A stretch of 64,000 bases of DNA from an uncultured Bacteroidales bacterium (GTDB lineage: Bacteria > Bacteroidota > Bacteroidia > Bacteroidales > UBA932): positions 1 to 64,000 of the forward strand of contig CALVDH010000010.1 of NCBI GenBank assembly GCA_944326235.1, in the 5' to 3' direction. The notes under the pieces are model-generated. The model saw nothing but the letters and a program-made list of their open reading frames with translations. It had not been told where the DNA came from and did no database searches. Positions within the stretch are counted from its first letter, which is position 1. Every line of letters starts with the position of its first letter. Below, piece by piece: positions 18,480 through 27,911 of the stretch. The translations under genes and the position numbers were made by a program.

Positions 18480-20696
18480 TTACAGTACGCTGAATACTAC
18501 GTTCAGACCTGCCGTCACGATGGACACCATGCTCATGAGCTTGATGAGGATGTTGAGCGAAGGGCCGGAGGTATCCTTGAAGGGGTCGCCTACGGTGTCG
18601 CCTACGACGGTGGCCTTGTGGGCGTCGGAGCCCTTGCCGCCGAGGTTGCCTTCCTCCACGTACTTCTTGGCGTTGTCCCAGGCACCGCCGGAGTTGGCCA
18701 TGAAGATAGCCAGCACGAAGCCGGAGCCGAGGGAGCCTACGAGCAGACCGACTGTACCGGCCACTCCGAAGAACAGGCCTACGAGCAGAGGCACGATGAT
18801 GGCCAGCAGCGAGGGCAGCAGCATCTCCTGCTGGGCGCCCTTGGTGGAGATGGCCACGCAGCGGGCATAGTCAGGTGTGGCCTGACCGGTGAGGATGCCC
18901 TTGATCTCACGGAACTGACGGCGCACCTCCTCGACCATCTTCTGGGCGGCCCGTCCTACTGCGTTCATCGTCAGACCGCAGAAGAGGAAGGACATCATGG
19001 CGCCGATGAAGACTCCTGCCAGGACGGTGGGGTTCATCAGGTTGATATGGTAGTACTCCATGAAATCGGGTATGGTGGCCTGAGCGACTTCGACGGTACG
19101 TCCGCCACCGAGTTCGAGGACAGTCTCCCCTATCCTCTGCAGACCGATCTTGATCTCCTCGAGGTAGGAGGCCAGCAGGGCGAGGGCGGTCAGGGCGGCA
19201 GAGCCGATGGCGAAGCCCTTGCCGGTAGCGGCGGTGGTGTTGCCGAGGGCGTCGAGGATATCGGTGCGCTGGCGTACTTCGGGCTCGAGCTCGCTCATCT
19301 GGGCATTGCCGCCGGCGTTGTCCGCGATGGGACCGTAGGCGTCAGTTGCCAGGGTGATGCCGAGAGTCGAGAGCATGCCGACTGCTGCGATACCGATACC
19401 GTAGAGGCCGAGGCTGAGGTTCTGGGCCGAAAGCATATTCGTTACATCGAAGCCGATGGCGCAGAGATAGGCCAGGATGATGGCCACCACGATGGTGATG
19501 ACGGGTATGGCTGTCGAGATCATACCGAGACCCACACCGGAGATGATGACAGTGGCCGGACCGGTATTGGAGCTCTCCGCGAGCTTGCGGGTCGGCTTAT
19601 AGGAGTGCGAGGTGAAGTACTCGGTGGACTGGCCGATGATGATACCGGCCACCAGGCCCACGATGACAGAGCAGGATACCCATGCCCAGTTGGGAATGCC
19701 GAGCACGTAGAGTATTCCGAATGTAGCCACGGCGATGAGAGCCGAAGAGACATTGGTTCCCACGCTCAGGGAGCGGAGCAGCTGTTTCATGCCGGCTCCC
19801 TCCTTGGTCTTCACGAGATAGATACCGATGACGGACAGGATGATACCTACCGCAGCGATGAGCATGGGAGCAAATACCGCCCTGAGCTGCATCGAGGTAT
19901 CCGCGTAGGAATAGAACGCCGAGGCACCGAGCGCGGCAGTGGCCAGGATTGAGCCGCAGTAGGACTCATACAGGTCGGCGCCCATACCGGCTACGTCACC
20001 TACATTGTCACCCACGTTGTCCGCGATGGTGGCGGGATTGCGGGGGTCATCCTCGGGGATACCGGCCTCAACCTTACCCACCAGGTCCGCGCCCACGTCA
20101 GCAGCCTTGGTGTAGATACCGCCGCCTACACGGGCGAAGAGAGCCTGTGTGGAGGCACCCATTCCGAAGGTCAGCATGGTCGTGGTGATGACCACCAGCT
20201 TCTGAGGGCCGTCCGCATTGACAAATGTATCCAGAATGATGTACCACAGAGAGATATCCAGCAGACCGAGACCCACTACGGTAAGTCCCATGACGGCGCC
20301 CGAGCGGAAGGCCAGCTTAAGGCCGGAGTTCAGCGAGCGGCGGGCGGCATTGGCGGTCCTGCCGGAAGCGTATGTCGCAGTCTTCATGCCGATGAATCCC
20401 GCCAGGCCGGAGAAGAATCCGCCGGTCAGGAATGCGAAGGGCACCCAGTGGTTCTGCACGTCGAAGCCGTAGGCCAGGACGGCAAAGAAAATGGCCAGGA
20501 TGATGAACACGATGGTCACCACCTTGTACTGCTGTTTGAGATAGGCCATGGCGCCCTTGCGGACGTGAGCCGCAATCTCTCTCATGGTAGGCGTACCCTC
20601 GTCCTCCTTGAGCATTTTCCTGTAAAAATAGAAGGCAAATCCCAGTGCAATGAGGGACGACAGGGGCACGAGCCAGAATAATAAATCTACAGACAT
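18480..20696 (-). CDS. hppA: Membrane-bound ion-pumping pyrophosphatase
   Basis: A 738-residue integral inner-membrane protein with about 16 hydrophobic segments, the normal size. It hydrolyses pyrophosphate and uses the energy to move Na+ or H+ outward. The substrate-binding signatures are present: ADVGADLVGKVEAGIPEDDP (about 185-205), IADNVGDNVGDVAGMGADL, a second DNAGGNAQM and a C-terminal SDAHKATVVGDTVGDPFKDT. The GNTTAATGKG motif has Ala where K+-independent enzymes have Lys, so it should be K+-dependent. Which ion is pumped cannot be decided from what I can see. It is the last gene of a presumptive operon with murI 23 bp upstream. Confidence 0.97.
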   Translation of the reverse strand: MSVDLLFWLVPLSSLIALGFAFYFYRKMLKEDEGTPTMREIAAHVRKGAMAYLKQQYKVVTIVFIILAIFFAVLAYGFDVQNHWVPFAFLTGGFFSGLAGFIGMKTATYASGRTANAARRSLNSGLKLAFRSGAVMGLTVVGLGLLDISLWYIILDTFVNADGPQKLVVITTTMLTFGMGASTQALFARVGGGIYTKAADVGADLVGKVEAGIPEDDPRNPATIADNVGDNVGDVAGMGADLYESYCGSILATAALGASAFYSYADTSMQLRAVFAPMLIAAVGIILSVIGIYLVKTKEGAGMKQLLRSLSVGTNVSSALIAVATFGILYVLGIPNWAWVSCSVIVGLVAGIIIGQSTEYFTSHSYKPTRKLAESSNTGPATVIISGVGLGMISTAIPVITIVVAIILAYLCAIGFDVTNMLSAQNLSLGLYGIGIAAVGMLSTLGITLATDAYGPIADNAGGNAQMSELEPEVRQRTDILDALGNTTAATGKGFAIGSAALTALALLASYLEEIKIGLQRIGETVLELGGGRTVEVAQATIPDFMEYYHINLMNPTVLAGVFIGAMMSFLFCGLTMNAVGRAAQKMVEEVRRQFREIKGILTGQATPDYARCVAISTKGAQQEMLLPSLLAIIVPLLVGLFFGVAGTVGLLVGSLGSGFVLAIFMANSGGAWDNAKKYVEEGNLGGKGSDAHKATVVGDTVGDPFKDTSGPSLNILIKLMSMVSIVTAGLNVVFSVL

Positions 20697-20719
20697 TGTT
20701 TTGTTTTAGAATTAAGTGG

Positions 20720-21481
20720 TTACTGAATATTGATTTGGTGAAAATGTTCCGCAGTAAGTTCAGGGTCGATGGAAACGGCTGTCCGCATCAGGACGGATGG
20801 ATCTCCGGTAGAATAGAATCCGGCAGTGCCTCCTCCCTCCTCCGGGGACCGCAGCACGCGGGCAGTCTGCCGTGCGACGGCCGGGGCGGGATTGATGATC
20901 CTCACATCCGGGCCGGCGACCCGTGCGATCTCCTTCTCCAGGAAGGGGAAATGGGTACAGCCCAGGACAATGACATCGGCGCCCTCCTCCGTCATCTCCT
21001 CCACATACCGCCGCACCAGTTCCGTGGGGACCTCTCCCCTCTCCACCGCCTCCACCAGTCCGCGGCCGACTTTCTCGACTATACGGATGCCGGAGGCGTA
21101 CCTCATGACGGTGTCATGGTAGAGGCTGCCCTTGAAGGTATTGGCCGTGGCCAGCACTCCTACGACTCCGGTCCGGGAGGCCAGGGCAGCAGGCTTGACG
21201 GCAGGTTCCATGCCTACGAAGGGGACGGCATAATGTGAGCGCAGATAAGAGATAGCGGCAGCCGTAGCCGTATTGCAGGCCACGACCACCGCTTCCGCTC
21301 CACGGCCGATGAGGAAATCCGTCACGGCGCGGGCCCGTCCGGTGATATACTCGGGAGACTTTTCCCCATAAGGACAATGGGCCGAATCGGCGACATACAC
21401 ATAGTCCTGCCGAGGCATCAGGGCACGGAGCTCTTTCCACACGGAAAGTCCGCCGATTCCCGAATCATAGACTCCGACCAT
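20720..21481 (-). CDS. murI: Glutamate racemase
   Basis: A 253-residue cytoplasmic enzyme that interconverts L- and D-glutamate for peptidoglycan synthesis. The two catalytic cysteines are visible as Cys69 (VVACNTATA) and Cys175 (VLGCTHFPF). The N terminus has the diagnostic GVYDSGIGGLSVWKEL and later DSAHCPYGEKS. Length is normal. It lies 20 bp after the TlpA-like gene and 23 bp before hppA, all on the same strand, so it is probably transcribed from the promoter upstream of the gamma carbonic anhydrase gene. Confidence 0.97.
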   Translation of the reverse strand: MVGVYDSGIGGLSVWKELRALMPRQDYVYVADSAHCPYGEKSPEYITGRARAVTDFLIGRGAEAVVVACNTATAAAISYLRSHYAVPFVGMEPAVKPAALASRTGVVGVLATANTFKGSLYHDTVMRYASGIRIVEKVGRGLVEAVERGEVPTELVRRYVEEMTEEGADVIVLGCTHFPFLEKEIARVAGPDVRIINPAPAVARQTARVLRSPEEGGGTAGFYSTGDPSVLMRTAVSIDPELTAEHFHQINIQ

Positions 21482-21501
21482 AACCGGATGAGCTGCTTAT
21501 A

Positions 21502-22620
21502 CTATTTCTTGAGATACTCGTCGAGCAGGGCCTCTATCTCGTCTTCAGCGACCTTGCGGCCGATGATGTTGCCCTCTGAGTCCACGAAGGTGTTCTGGGG
21601 GATGAAGTTGACATTGTACATCTGACCCACCTCGCTCTGCCAGAACTTGAGGTCGGAGACATGTGTCCAGGTGAGCTTGTCATCCTTGATGCCCTTGACC
21701 CATGCGTCATGGTCGCGGTCCAGGGAGACGCCGATAATCTCGAATCCCAGCTTGTGGTACTTGTTGTATATCTTCACGAGAGTGGGATTGAAGTTACGGC
21801 AGGGCCCGCACCAGCTGGCCCAGAAGTCGATCATGGTCACCTTGCCCTTGGGATAGAACTCGGAGAGGGTTACAGGCTTGCCGTCGGGGTTGTTGAGCGT
21901 GAAGTCAGGGGCCTTGTTGCCTACGGCGAGGCTCAGTTCCTTCTGCAGGTATTCGTCAATGACTGAGATGAACCTGTTCTCTGCGAACTCAGGCAGGGCC
22001 CTGTAGCTTTCTACCAGCGCGGAGAGGGTGTCGGGAGTCATGTAGTAATACTCCCTGTTCTGCATGATGAAGTAGAGGGCGAAATCCGATACGGGAGCCT
22101 CGGCTGTGAGGGCCTCACGTACTGCGTCCAGCTCCTCCTGATACTGACTGTAGATCCTGATGGCGGAGTCGCGCACTGCCTCGGTGGAGGTGGGTCTGCG
22201 CATGTCCTTGATGACGTTCATGATGTCATATTTCTCGCCGAGGGCCTTGGACTGCTCGCCGTAGCGGTTGAGAAGGGTCTGGGTAGGACCTCCGGTGATT
22301 ACCGGCTCTGCGAAAGTGGTGTCAGTGGTGATGGTGACCTGCGCATTCTCCAGGAAGAGAGATATCATTCCGGGAATTCCGTCTATAGTGATCAGGTATG
22401 CCTCGGGAGTGGTTACAGAACCCTTGAACACAAACTTACCGTTGATAACCTCGGCTGTATCCCTGATGGGATTCTCCCTGTCCCTGTTGAAGAGATAGGC
22501 TGTGCCGTTGACCAGCTTGTCGCTGTCTCCGGTGACGGTTCCCTTGATGGTGTACTTGTCACCGCTGTTGCATGCCGCTGCCAGAACTACGGCAGCGCAG
22601 ATAAAGAGTAATTTTTTCAT
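21502..22620 (-). CDS. TlpA-like thiol-disulfide lipoprotein with DUF4369 N-terminal domain
   Basis: A 372-residue predicted lipoprotein (lipobox LAAAC, mature start NSGDKYTIKGTVTG). The first 120 residues resemble DUF4369 (GTAYLFNRDRENPIRDTAEV, LITIDGIPGMISLFLENA). A helical linker follows, and from about 235 there is an AhpC/TlpA thioredoxin fold with the redox pair Cys271/Cys274 in ASWCGPCRNF. It is expected at the periplasmic face as a thiol-disulfide reductase or oxidoreductase; the partner is unknown. It is the second gene of the run gamma carbonic anhydrase - this gene - murI - hppA. Confidence 0.9.
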   Translation of the reverse strand: MKKLLFICAAVVLAAACNSGDKYTIKGTVTGDSDKLVNGTAYLFNRDRENPIRDTAEVINGKFVFKGSVTTPEAYLITIDGIPGMISLFLENAQVTITTDTTFAEPVITGGPTQTLLNRYGEQSKALGEKYDIMNVIKDMRRPTSTEAVRDSAIRIYSQYQEELDAVREALTAEAPVSDFALYFIMQNREYYYMTPDTLSALVESYRALPEFAENRFISVIDEYLQKELSLAVGNKAPDFTLNNPDGKPVTLSEFYPKGKVTMIDFWASWCGPCRNFNPTLVKIYNKYHKLGFEIIGVSLDRDHDAWVKGIKDDKLTWTHVSDLKFWQSEVGQMYNVNFIPQNTFVDSEGNIIGRKVAEDEIEALLDEYLKK

Positions 22621-22641
22621 AATGGTAGATATTGTTGATTA

Positions 22642-23178
22642 TTATTTGTTTTCTTCTCCGTCCAGGAACCACTCCTTGTACATCATGTAGCCCTGCGCGT
22701 TCTTGTGGGCGGACTGCTGCACCGCGTCGGTTCCGTCCTTGACCTTCTTGGCAGGAACTCCGGCGTAGACTCCCGGTTCCAGCTTCGAGTTACTCAGGAC
22801 CACAGCCCCTGCGGCGATAATGCTGCCGTCTGCGACCTCCACTCCGTCCAGGAGCACGGCACCCATGCCCACGAGCACGTCGTTTCCGACCTTCGCCCCG
22901 TGAATGACCGCATTGTGACCTACCGAGACATCGTCGCCTATCTCCACGACAGACCTTTTATACAATGTATGGAGCACCGCTCCGTCCTGGATATTCACCC
23001 GATTGCCCAGGCGGATGGGATTCACGTCGCCGCGGAGCACCGCCCCGTACCATATACTGCAGTCGTCTCCTATCTCCACATCCCCGATAATCGCCGCATT
23101 CTCAGCGATAAAGCATCCCTTCCCGATCTTCGGTGTGATTCCGTTCAAAGGTCGTATAATAGCCATATCATATTCCAT
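22642..23178 (-). CDS. Gamma carbonic anhydrase-family hexapeptide-repeat protein
   Basis: A 178-residue left-handed beta-helix protein with repeating hexapeptides (AAIIGDVEIGDDCSIWYGAV; VSVGHNAVIHGAKVGNDVLV). The three histidines expected to hold zinc are in VLHTL, VGHN and IHG. The C-terminal helix is charged. It resembles YrdA/PaaY-type proteins; carbonic anhydrase activity is plausible but unproven for many of them. The start at 23178 gives MEYDMAIIRPL; the internal ATG at 23166 is an alternative. A TATATTTG promoter box lies 15 bp upstream, making this the first gene of a four-gene operon ending with hppA. Confidence 0.9.
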   Translation of the reverse strand: MEYDMAIIRPLNGITPKIGKGCFIAENAAIIGDVEIGDDCSIWYGAVLRGDVNPIRLGNRVNIQDGAVLHTLYKRSVVEIGDDVSVGHNAVIHGAKVGNDVLVGMGAVLLDGVEVADGSIIAAGAVVLSNSKLEPGVYAGVPAKKVKDGTDAVQQSAHKNAQGYMMYKEWFLDGEENK

Positions 23179-23192
23179 TTAAAAACAACCCA

Positions 23193-23200
23193 CAAATATA
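23193..23200 (-). promoter_or_regulatory. -7 promoter box for the gamma-CA/tlpA/murI/hppA run
   Basis: On the minus strand TATATTTG fits TAnnTTTG exactly, in an AT-rich stretch 15 bp before the ATG at 23178. The -33 element is not clear. Confidence 0.65.
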
Positions 23201-23252
23201 AAAAAATAATAAACACGCCCTACATGATTATCCGCGAACTTACCCTGACTTT

Positions 23253-23292
23253 CCGCAACGGCAGTGAATCGCACGTTTTGCTGCCGTTGTGG
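23253..23292 (-). repeat. 40-bp hairpin element, copy 4
   Basis: CCGCAACGGCA/TGCCGTTGTGG arms surround an 18-nt loop. Read on the minus strand, the loop (GCAAAACGTGCGATTCAC) resembles those of copies 1-3, so this copy is reversed. It sits in the 311-bp gap 23179-23489 between a promoter and the gdhA terminator; nothing else is evident there. Confidence 0.8.
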
Positions 23293-23324
23293 AATGACAA
23301 TAAGCAGCAAGCGCCACAGTGAAA

Positions 23325-23360
23325 TAAAAAAGACCGCATCCATATCGGATACGGTCTTTA
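23325..23360 (-). terminator. Terminator downstream of gdhA
   Basis: On the minus strand AAAGACCGTATCC pairs with GGATGCGGTCTTT (one mismatch) around a 5-nt loop and runs into further T. It lies about 130 bp after the gdhA stop. Confidence 0.75.
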
Positions 23361-23489
23361 CACTGAGGGTTGTCAGAGTGGGTGAAGAGCAAGGCGTCGA
23401 GGTTCAGAGCGAAGGAGTTTACTCCTGTAAATGACTGAGCCGTGATACCGAAGATGACGCCGCAATTCGCCTGTTATGACGCGCCGAAA

Positions 23490-24833
23490 CTAGATGATAC
23501 CCTGCTCGAGCATAGCCTGAGCCACCTTCATGAAGCCGGCAATGTTGGCACCCTTAACGTAGTCAACATGACCGTCGGGCTGAGTACCGAACTTAACGCA
23601 GGCCTCGTGGATGCTCTGCATGATGTAGTGCAGCTTCTCGTCCACTTCCTTGGCAGACCAGCTGATGTGAGTAGCGTTCTGGGTCATCTCGAGACCAGAG
23701 GTTGCTACACCACCGGCGTTGACAGCCTTACCGGGAGCGAAGAGGATGCCCTTGCTCTGGAACTCGTGGATGGCCTCAGGGGTGCAGCCCATGTTGGAAA
23801 CCTCGCAGCAGCACCATGTACCGTTGGCGATCAGCTCCTTGGCATCGTCACCGTTCAGCTCGTTCTGGAAAGCGCAGGGCAGAGCGATGTCGCACTTAAC
23901 GCTCCAAGCCTTCTTACCGGCTGTGAACTTGGTGGCCTGAGGGAACTTGTCGTTCATATCCTGAACTTTGTTCCTGTTGGAAGCACGCATAACGAGCATG
24001 TAGTCGATCATCTCGTCGGTGATACCGCCGGGGATCTCGCAGACTCCGTCAGGACCGGAGATAGCGATAACCTTTGCGCCGAGCTCCTTAGCCTTTGTTG
24101 CGGCGCCCCATGCTACGTTACCGAAGCCGGAGAGAGCGACTGTCTTGTCCTTGATGTCCTTGCCGGCATGGTGGAGGAGGTGCTGTGTGAAGTACAGAGC
24201 GCCGAATCCTGTAGCCTCGGGACGGAGGATGGAACCACCCCATGTGCCGCCCTTACCGGTGAGAACGCCAGTGTTGTACTCGCGTGCGAGCTTCTTGTAC
24301 ATTCCGTACAGATAGCCGATCTCACGTCCGCCGACACCTACGTCACCTGCAGGGATATCGGTATCGGGACCGATGCATCTCCAGAGCTCATACATGAAGG
24401 CCTGGCAGAACCTCATGATCTCAGCGTCAGACTTGCCGACGGGATCGAAGTCAGAACCGCCCTTTGCACCGCCCATAGGCAGAGTTGTCAGAGCGTTCTT
24501 GAAAGTCTGCTCGAAACCGAGGAACTTCAGCATGGAAGGAGTAACTGCCTTGTGGAAGCGGAGACCTCCCTTGTAGGGGCCGATAGCGGAGTTGAACTGA
24601 ACCCTGTAGCCGAGGTTGGTCTGAACATCACCCTTGTCGTCAACCCAGGTAACCCTGAATGTGAAGATACGGTCGGGCTCTACGATCCTTTCAACGATCT
24701 TAGCCTTCTCGAACTCGGGATGCTGGTTGTAAACCTCTTCGATGGACTCGAGCACTTCGCGGACTGCCTGCAGGTACTCTTTCTCGTTACCATACTTGGC
24801 CTCAAGTTTGGCCATGATTTCTGAAACTTTCAT
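23490..24833 (-). CDS. gdhA: NADP-type glutamate dehydrogenase
   Basis: A 447-residue hexameric-type GdhA that aminates 2-oxoglutarate to glutamate. Recognisable blocks are FRVTWVDDKGDVQTNLGYRV, YKGGLRFHKAV with the substrate-binding lysine, LPMGGAKGGSDFDP with the catalytic lysine region, PAGDVGVGGREIGYLYG and the dinucleotide-binding VALSGFGNVAWGAA. Length and motifs match the NADP(H) enzymes of Bacteroides. It lies 51 bp after korB on the same strand; it may share the korAB transcript or have its own promoter in the AT-rich gap (24834-24884), where I see no clear consensus. Confidence 0.97.
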   Translation of the reverse strand: MKVSEIMAKLEAKYGNEKEYLQAVREVLESIEEVYNQHPEFEKAKIVERIVEPDRIFTFRVTWVDDKGDVQTNLGYRVQFNSAIGPYKGGLRFHKAVTPSMLKFLGFEQTFKNALTTLPMGGAKGGSDFDPVGKSDAEIMRFCQAFMYELWRCIGPDTDIPAGDVGVGGREIGYLYGMYKKLAREYNTGVLTGKGGTWGGSILRPEATGFGALYFTQHLLHHAGKDIKDKTVALSGFGNVAWGAATKAKELGAKVIAISGPDGVCEIPGGITDEMIDYMLVMRASNRNKVQDMNDKFPQATKFTAGKKAWSVKCDIALPCAFQNELNGDDAKELIANGTWCCCEVSNMGCTPEAIHEFQSKGILFAPGKAVNAGGVATSGLEMTQNATHISWSAKEVDEKLHYIMQSIHEACVKFGTQPDGHVDYVKGANIAGFMKVAQAMLEQGII

Positions 24834-24884
24834 ATTAAAAGTGTTTTTAGTGTTTATTAAAATGGTTCAATTGTTTTTCATTCA

Positions 24885-25901
24885 TTATTTCACTTCCCAT
24901 GTCGATCCGCTGTGCAGCAGCTCGTCCATGTTGTGGATGGTCGACTTGGCCCTGACTTCCTCCAGCTGGTCGCGGACGTTGTCGTCGTAGGTCTTGTCAG
25001 GCACGTCGCGGATGACTCCGAGAGCCACCGGATACTCGGGCCACTTCATGTCGATGAGCATGCTGTGCATACCCATGTCGGCGGTGTGGGCGTCATGTAC
25101 CAGGATGTCATCCTCGGTTACTCCGCCCTCGCCTATCGTCACTACCTTGAGTTCCTTGTTGACGAGTACCAGACCCTTGTTGCGGTCCTTTCCGAAGATC
25201 ATCCTCTCACCATGGCGAAGAACTATCGTACGGTCGGCCCTGACTTCCTTGTCGGAGATCTCGCGGTGCGAGCCGTCGTTGTAGATGACGCAGTTGACCA
25301 GCATCTCGGTCACCGAGCATCCGTCATGTCTTGCTGACGCAACGAATATCTCCTGATTCAGTTTCAGTTCCGAATCTATGCTTCGTGCAAAGAATGTGCC
25401 GCGTGCGCCCATTACGAGGGCTCCCGGATTGAAGGGATGCTCCACGGTTCCGTAAGGGGAGGTCTTGGTGATCTTGCCCAGAGGAGATGTCGGGGAATAC
25501 TGCCCTTTTGTCAGTCCGTAGATACGGTTGTTGAAAAGCACGATGTTGATGTCGATGTTGCGGCGGATAGCGTGGATGAAGTGGTTTCCGCCGATGGCCA
25601 GGGCGTCGCCGTCACCGGTAGCCTGCCAGATTGACAGATTGGGATTGGCCACCTTCATGCCGGTCGATATGGCCGTGGCACGGCCGTGTATTCCGTGGAA
25701 ACCGTAAGTGTTCATATAGTAGGGCAGTCGCGACGAGCAGCCGATACCGGATACGAACACGAAACGCTCCATGGGGTATCCGCGTTCTTCCGCCACCTGG
25801 GGAAGAGCCCTCTGAAGAGAGGCGAGTACGGAATGGTCACCGCATCCGGGGCACCACCTTACTTCCTGATTGCTTTTGAAATCCTGTGCTGTATATTTCA
25901 T
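24885..25901 (-). CDS. korB: 2-oxoacid:ferredoxin oxidoreductase, beta subunit
   Basis: This is the thiamine-diphosphate subunit (338 residues) of an oxoacid:ferredoxin oxidoreductase, most likely acting on 2-oxoglutarate. It begins RWCPGCGDHSVLASL, whose cysteines bind the 4Fe-4S cluster, and carries the ThDP motif GDGDALAIGGNHFIHA then NNRIYGLTKGQYSPTS. The start at 25901 (MKYTAQDFK) is preceded by an AGGAGG ribosome site; a longer frame to 25937 is not needed. It overlaps no gene and follows the alpha-gamma subunit by about 14 bp. Confidence 0.95.
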   Translation of the reverse strand: MKYTAQDFKSNQEVRWCPGCGDHSVLASLQRALPQVAEERGYPMERFVFVSGIGCSSRLPYYMNTYGFHGIHGRATAISTGMKVANPNLSIWQATGDGDALAIGGNHFIHAIRRNIDINIVLFNNRIYGLTKGQYSPTSPLGKITKTSPYGTVEHPFNPGALVMGARGTFFARSIDSELKLNQEIFVASARHDGCSVTEMLVNCVIYNDGSHREISDKEVRADRTIVLRHGERMIFGKDRNKGLVLVNKELKVVTIGEGGVTEDDILVHDAHTADMGMHSMLIDMKWPEYPVALGVIRDVPDKTYDDNVRDQLEEVRAKSTIHNMDELLHSGSTWEVK

Positions 25902-25914
25902 GATGTCTGTCCTC

Positions 25915-27756
25915 CTATAATAATTTGTTGACTGCATCCACGACGTCCTTTACGATGAAAGGCTGTCCCTGCACCTTGTTGAGCTGATAGTAATTGAATT
26001 TCTGATGCTTTGCCCTCAGATAGTTGGCGAACTGACCGGAGTTGAGCTCGCAGACGATGATCTTCTTGAACTTCGAGAAGACCTCCTCAGTGTTGAGAGG
26101 CAGGGGGTTGATATAGTCGAAGTGAGCCAGGGAAACGCTCTTGCCCTGCTTGTGGAACTCCTTGACTGCCGTGTAGAGGTGGCCGAAAGTACCGCCCCAT
26201 CCCACGATGAGGACTTCGCCGCTCTCGTCGCCGATGACCTTCAGCGGGGGTATGTCCACTGCGGCATGAGCCACCTTCCTGGCCCTGAGGTCCACCATCA
26301 TCTGATGGTTCTGGGGATCGGAGGAGATCACTCCGGCAGGACTCTTCTCCAGACCACCGACGCGGTGCTCCAGACCGGGAGTTCCGGGCACTGCCCATCT
26401 GCGGACAAATGTCTCGGGGTCTCTCTCGAAGGGGCTGAACTTACCGCCGCACTCGGAGGCGTCCTTGATGAAGGGAGGATGTATCTCGGGCAGGTCCTTC
26501 ATGGAAGGAATGCGCCAGGGTTCGGAGCCGTTGCCCAGGAAGCCCTCGGTAAGGAGGATGACGGGCATCATGTGCTCCATGGCGAACTTACCTGCGTAGA
26601 ATGCTTTCTCGAAGCAGTCCGAAGGAGAGTGGGCGGCCATCACCATGATGGGGCACTCGCCGTTGCGGCCGTAAAGGGCCTGGTTGAGGTCGGTCTGCTC
26701 GGTCTTGGTGGGAATACCGGTGGACGGACCGCTGCGCTGCACGTCCACAAGTACGAGGGGCAGCTCGGTGATCATGGCCAGACCGAGGGCCTCGGACTTC
26801 AGGGAGAGACCGGGACCGGAGGTGGTGGTCACGGCGAAGTTGCCGGCGTACGCTGCGCCGATGGCGGTACAGATGCCGGCGATCTCGTCCTCGCACTGAA
26901 GGGTCTTGGCCTTGAGCTCCTTGTGGATGGCCAGTTCCTCGAGGATAGCGGTGGCGGGGGTGATGGGATACGAGCCGCAGAAGAGAGGCACACCTGACTT
27001 CTCGGATGCTGCGAGCAGTCCCCATGCGGTGGCCTGGTTACCGTTGATGTTGCGGTAGGTACCCTTTTCCTGCTTGGCGGGCTGCACGTAATAGGTGTTG
27101 GCTATCGCGTGGATGTTGGAGGCGTAGTTGAAGCCGTCCTTGAGCACCTTCTTGTTGGTCTCGATGAGGGCGGGTTTCTTCTTGAACTTGCGCTCGAGGT
27201 ACTCGAAGGTGTGGTCCAGCTCCTTGTTGAACATGAAGAAGCACATACCGAGGGTGAACATGTTCTTGCACCTTACGATGGCCTTCAGGTCCAGACCGCT
27301 GTCCTTGAGGCTCTCCTTAGTCAGAGTGGTTATGGGGGAGACTATGATATTGCGGTCCCCGATACCGAGTTCCTCGATAGGATTCATGGTCTTGAAACCA
27401 GCCTTCTGAATACCTTTCTCATCGAAGGCATCCTCGTCGAGGATGATGGTCGCCGTGGGCTTGGCCCATTTGGCGTTTGCCATCAGTGCTGCCGGGTTCA
27501 TCGCTACGAGTACATCGCAGAAATCGCCCGGGGTGTTGATTTCAATGGAACCGATGTGTACCTGAAAGCCGGACACACCTGAAACTGTGCCTTGAGGCGC
27601 CCGTATCTCCGCCGGATAATCGGGGAAAGTGGAGATCTCGTTACCGAAAAGCGCGGAAGAGTCCGCGAAAAGGGTTCCGGTCAACTGCATGCCGTCACCG
27701 GAATCGCCTGCAAATCTGATAACGATATCTTCAACATCAATAATCTTGTGTTGCAT
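25915..27756 (-). CDS. korA: 2-oxoacid:ferredoxin oxidoreductase, fused gamma-alpha subunit
   Basis: A 613-residue protein combining an N-terminal gamma domain (about 8-190: IRFAGDSGDGMQLTGTLFAD, FPDYPAEIRAPQGTVSGV) with an alpha domain (about 215-600: GNQATAWGLLAASEKSGVPLFCGSYPITPAT, then the pyrimidine-binding part). Together with KorB it oxidatively decarboxylates a 2-oxoacid to acyl-CoA while reducing ferredoxin. The start is set at 27756 (MQHKIIDVEDIVIRF) because the upstream in-frame ATG at 27792 falls inside the -7 promoter box. It is the first gene of korA-korB. Confidence 0.94.
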   Translation of the reverse strand: MQHKIIDVEDIVIRFAGDSGDGMQLTGTLFADSSALFGNEISTFPDYPAEIRAPQGTVSGVSGFQVHIGSIEINTPGDFCDVLVAMNPAALMANAKWAKPTATIILDEDAFDEKGIQKAGFKTMNPIEELGIGDRNIIVSPITTLTKESLKDSGLDLKAIVRCKNMFTLGMCFFMFNKELDHTFEYLERKFKKKPALIETNKKVLKDGFNYASNIHAIANTYYVQPAKQEKGTYRNINGNQATAWGLLAASEKSGVPLFCGSYPITPATAILEELAIHKELKAKTLQCEDEIAGICTAIGAAYAGNFAVTTTSGPGLSLKSEALGLAMITELPLVLVDVQRSGPSTGIPTKTEQTDLNQALYGRNGECPIMVMAAHSPSDCFEKAFYAGKFAMEHMMPVILLTEGFLGNGSEPWRIPSMKDLPEIHPPFIKDASECGGKFSPFERDPETFVRRWAVPGTPGLEHRVGGLEKSPAGVISSDPQNHQMMVDLRARKVAHAAVDIPPLKVIGDESGEVLIVGWGGTFGHLYTAVKEFHKQGKSVSLAHFDYINPLPLNTEEVFSKFKKIIVCELNSGQFANYLRAKHQKFNYYQLNKVQGQPFIVKDVVDAVNKLL

Positions 27757-27789
27757 AAGGGTAGGTTGGTAGGTGTTAATAATTTTAGA

Positions 27790-27797
27790 CAAATGTA
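27790..27797 (-). promoter_or_regulatory. -7 promoter box of korAB
   Basis: TACATTTG on the minus strand matches TAnnTTTG. It lies 34 bp before the korA ATG at 27756 in an AT-rich gap. Confidence 0.7.
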
Positions 27798-27849
27798 AGG
27801 AATTTCCCTTAATATCGGGAATTTATTTTGCAAGTTTTAATAAAATGTG

Positions 27850-27883
27850 AAAGGACCTCTCCGCAACCGGCGGAGAAGTCCTT
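27850..27883 (-). terminator. Terminator downstream of ompH
   Basis: AAGGACTTCTCCGC pairs with GCGGAGAGGTCCTT (one mismatch) around a short loop on the minus strand, followed by TCACATTTTATT. It lies about 30 bp after the ompH stop. Confidence 0.7.
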
Positions 27884-27911
27884 CCATATCTTCAGGGATA
27901 CCGCTGTCAGC

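Noticed and set aside
23442..24824. Long open frame antisense to gdhA
   Set aside because: It is a shadow of a highly conserved gene in GC-rich DNA, with no signal of its own. The same applies to long antisense frames over hppA, bamA, the patatin gene and the TonB receptor.
27757..27792. korA start at 27792
   Set aside because: The ATG lies inside the TACATTTG promoter box, so it would not be transcribed.
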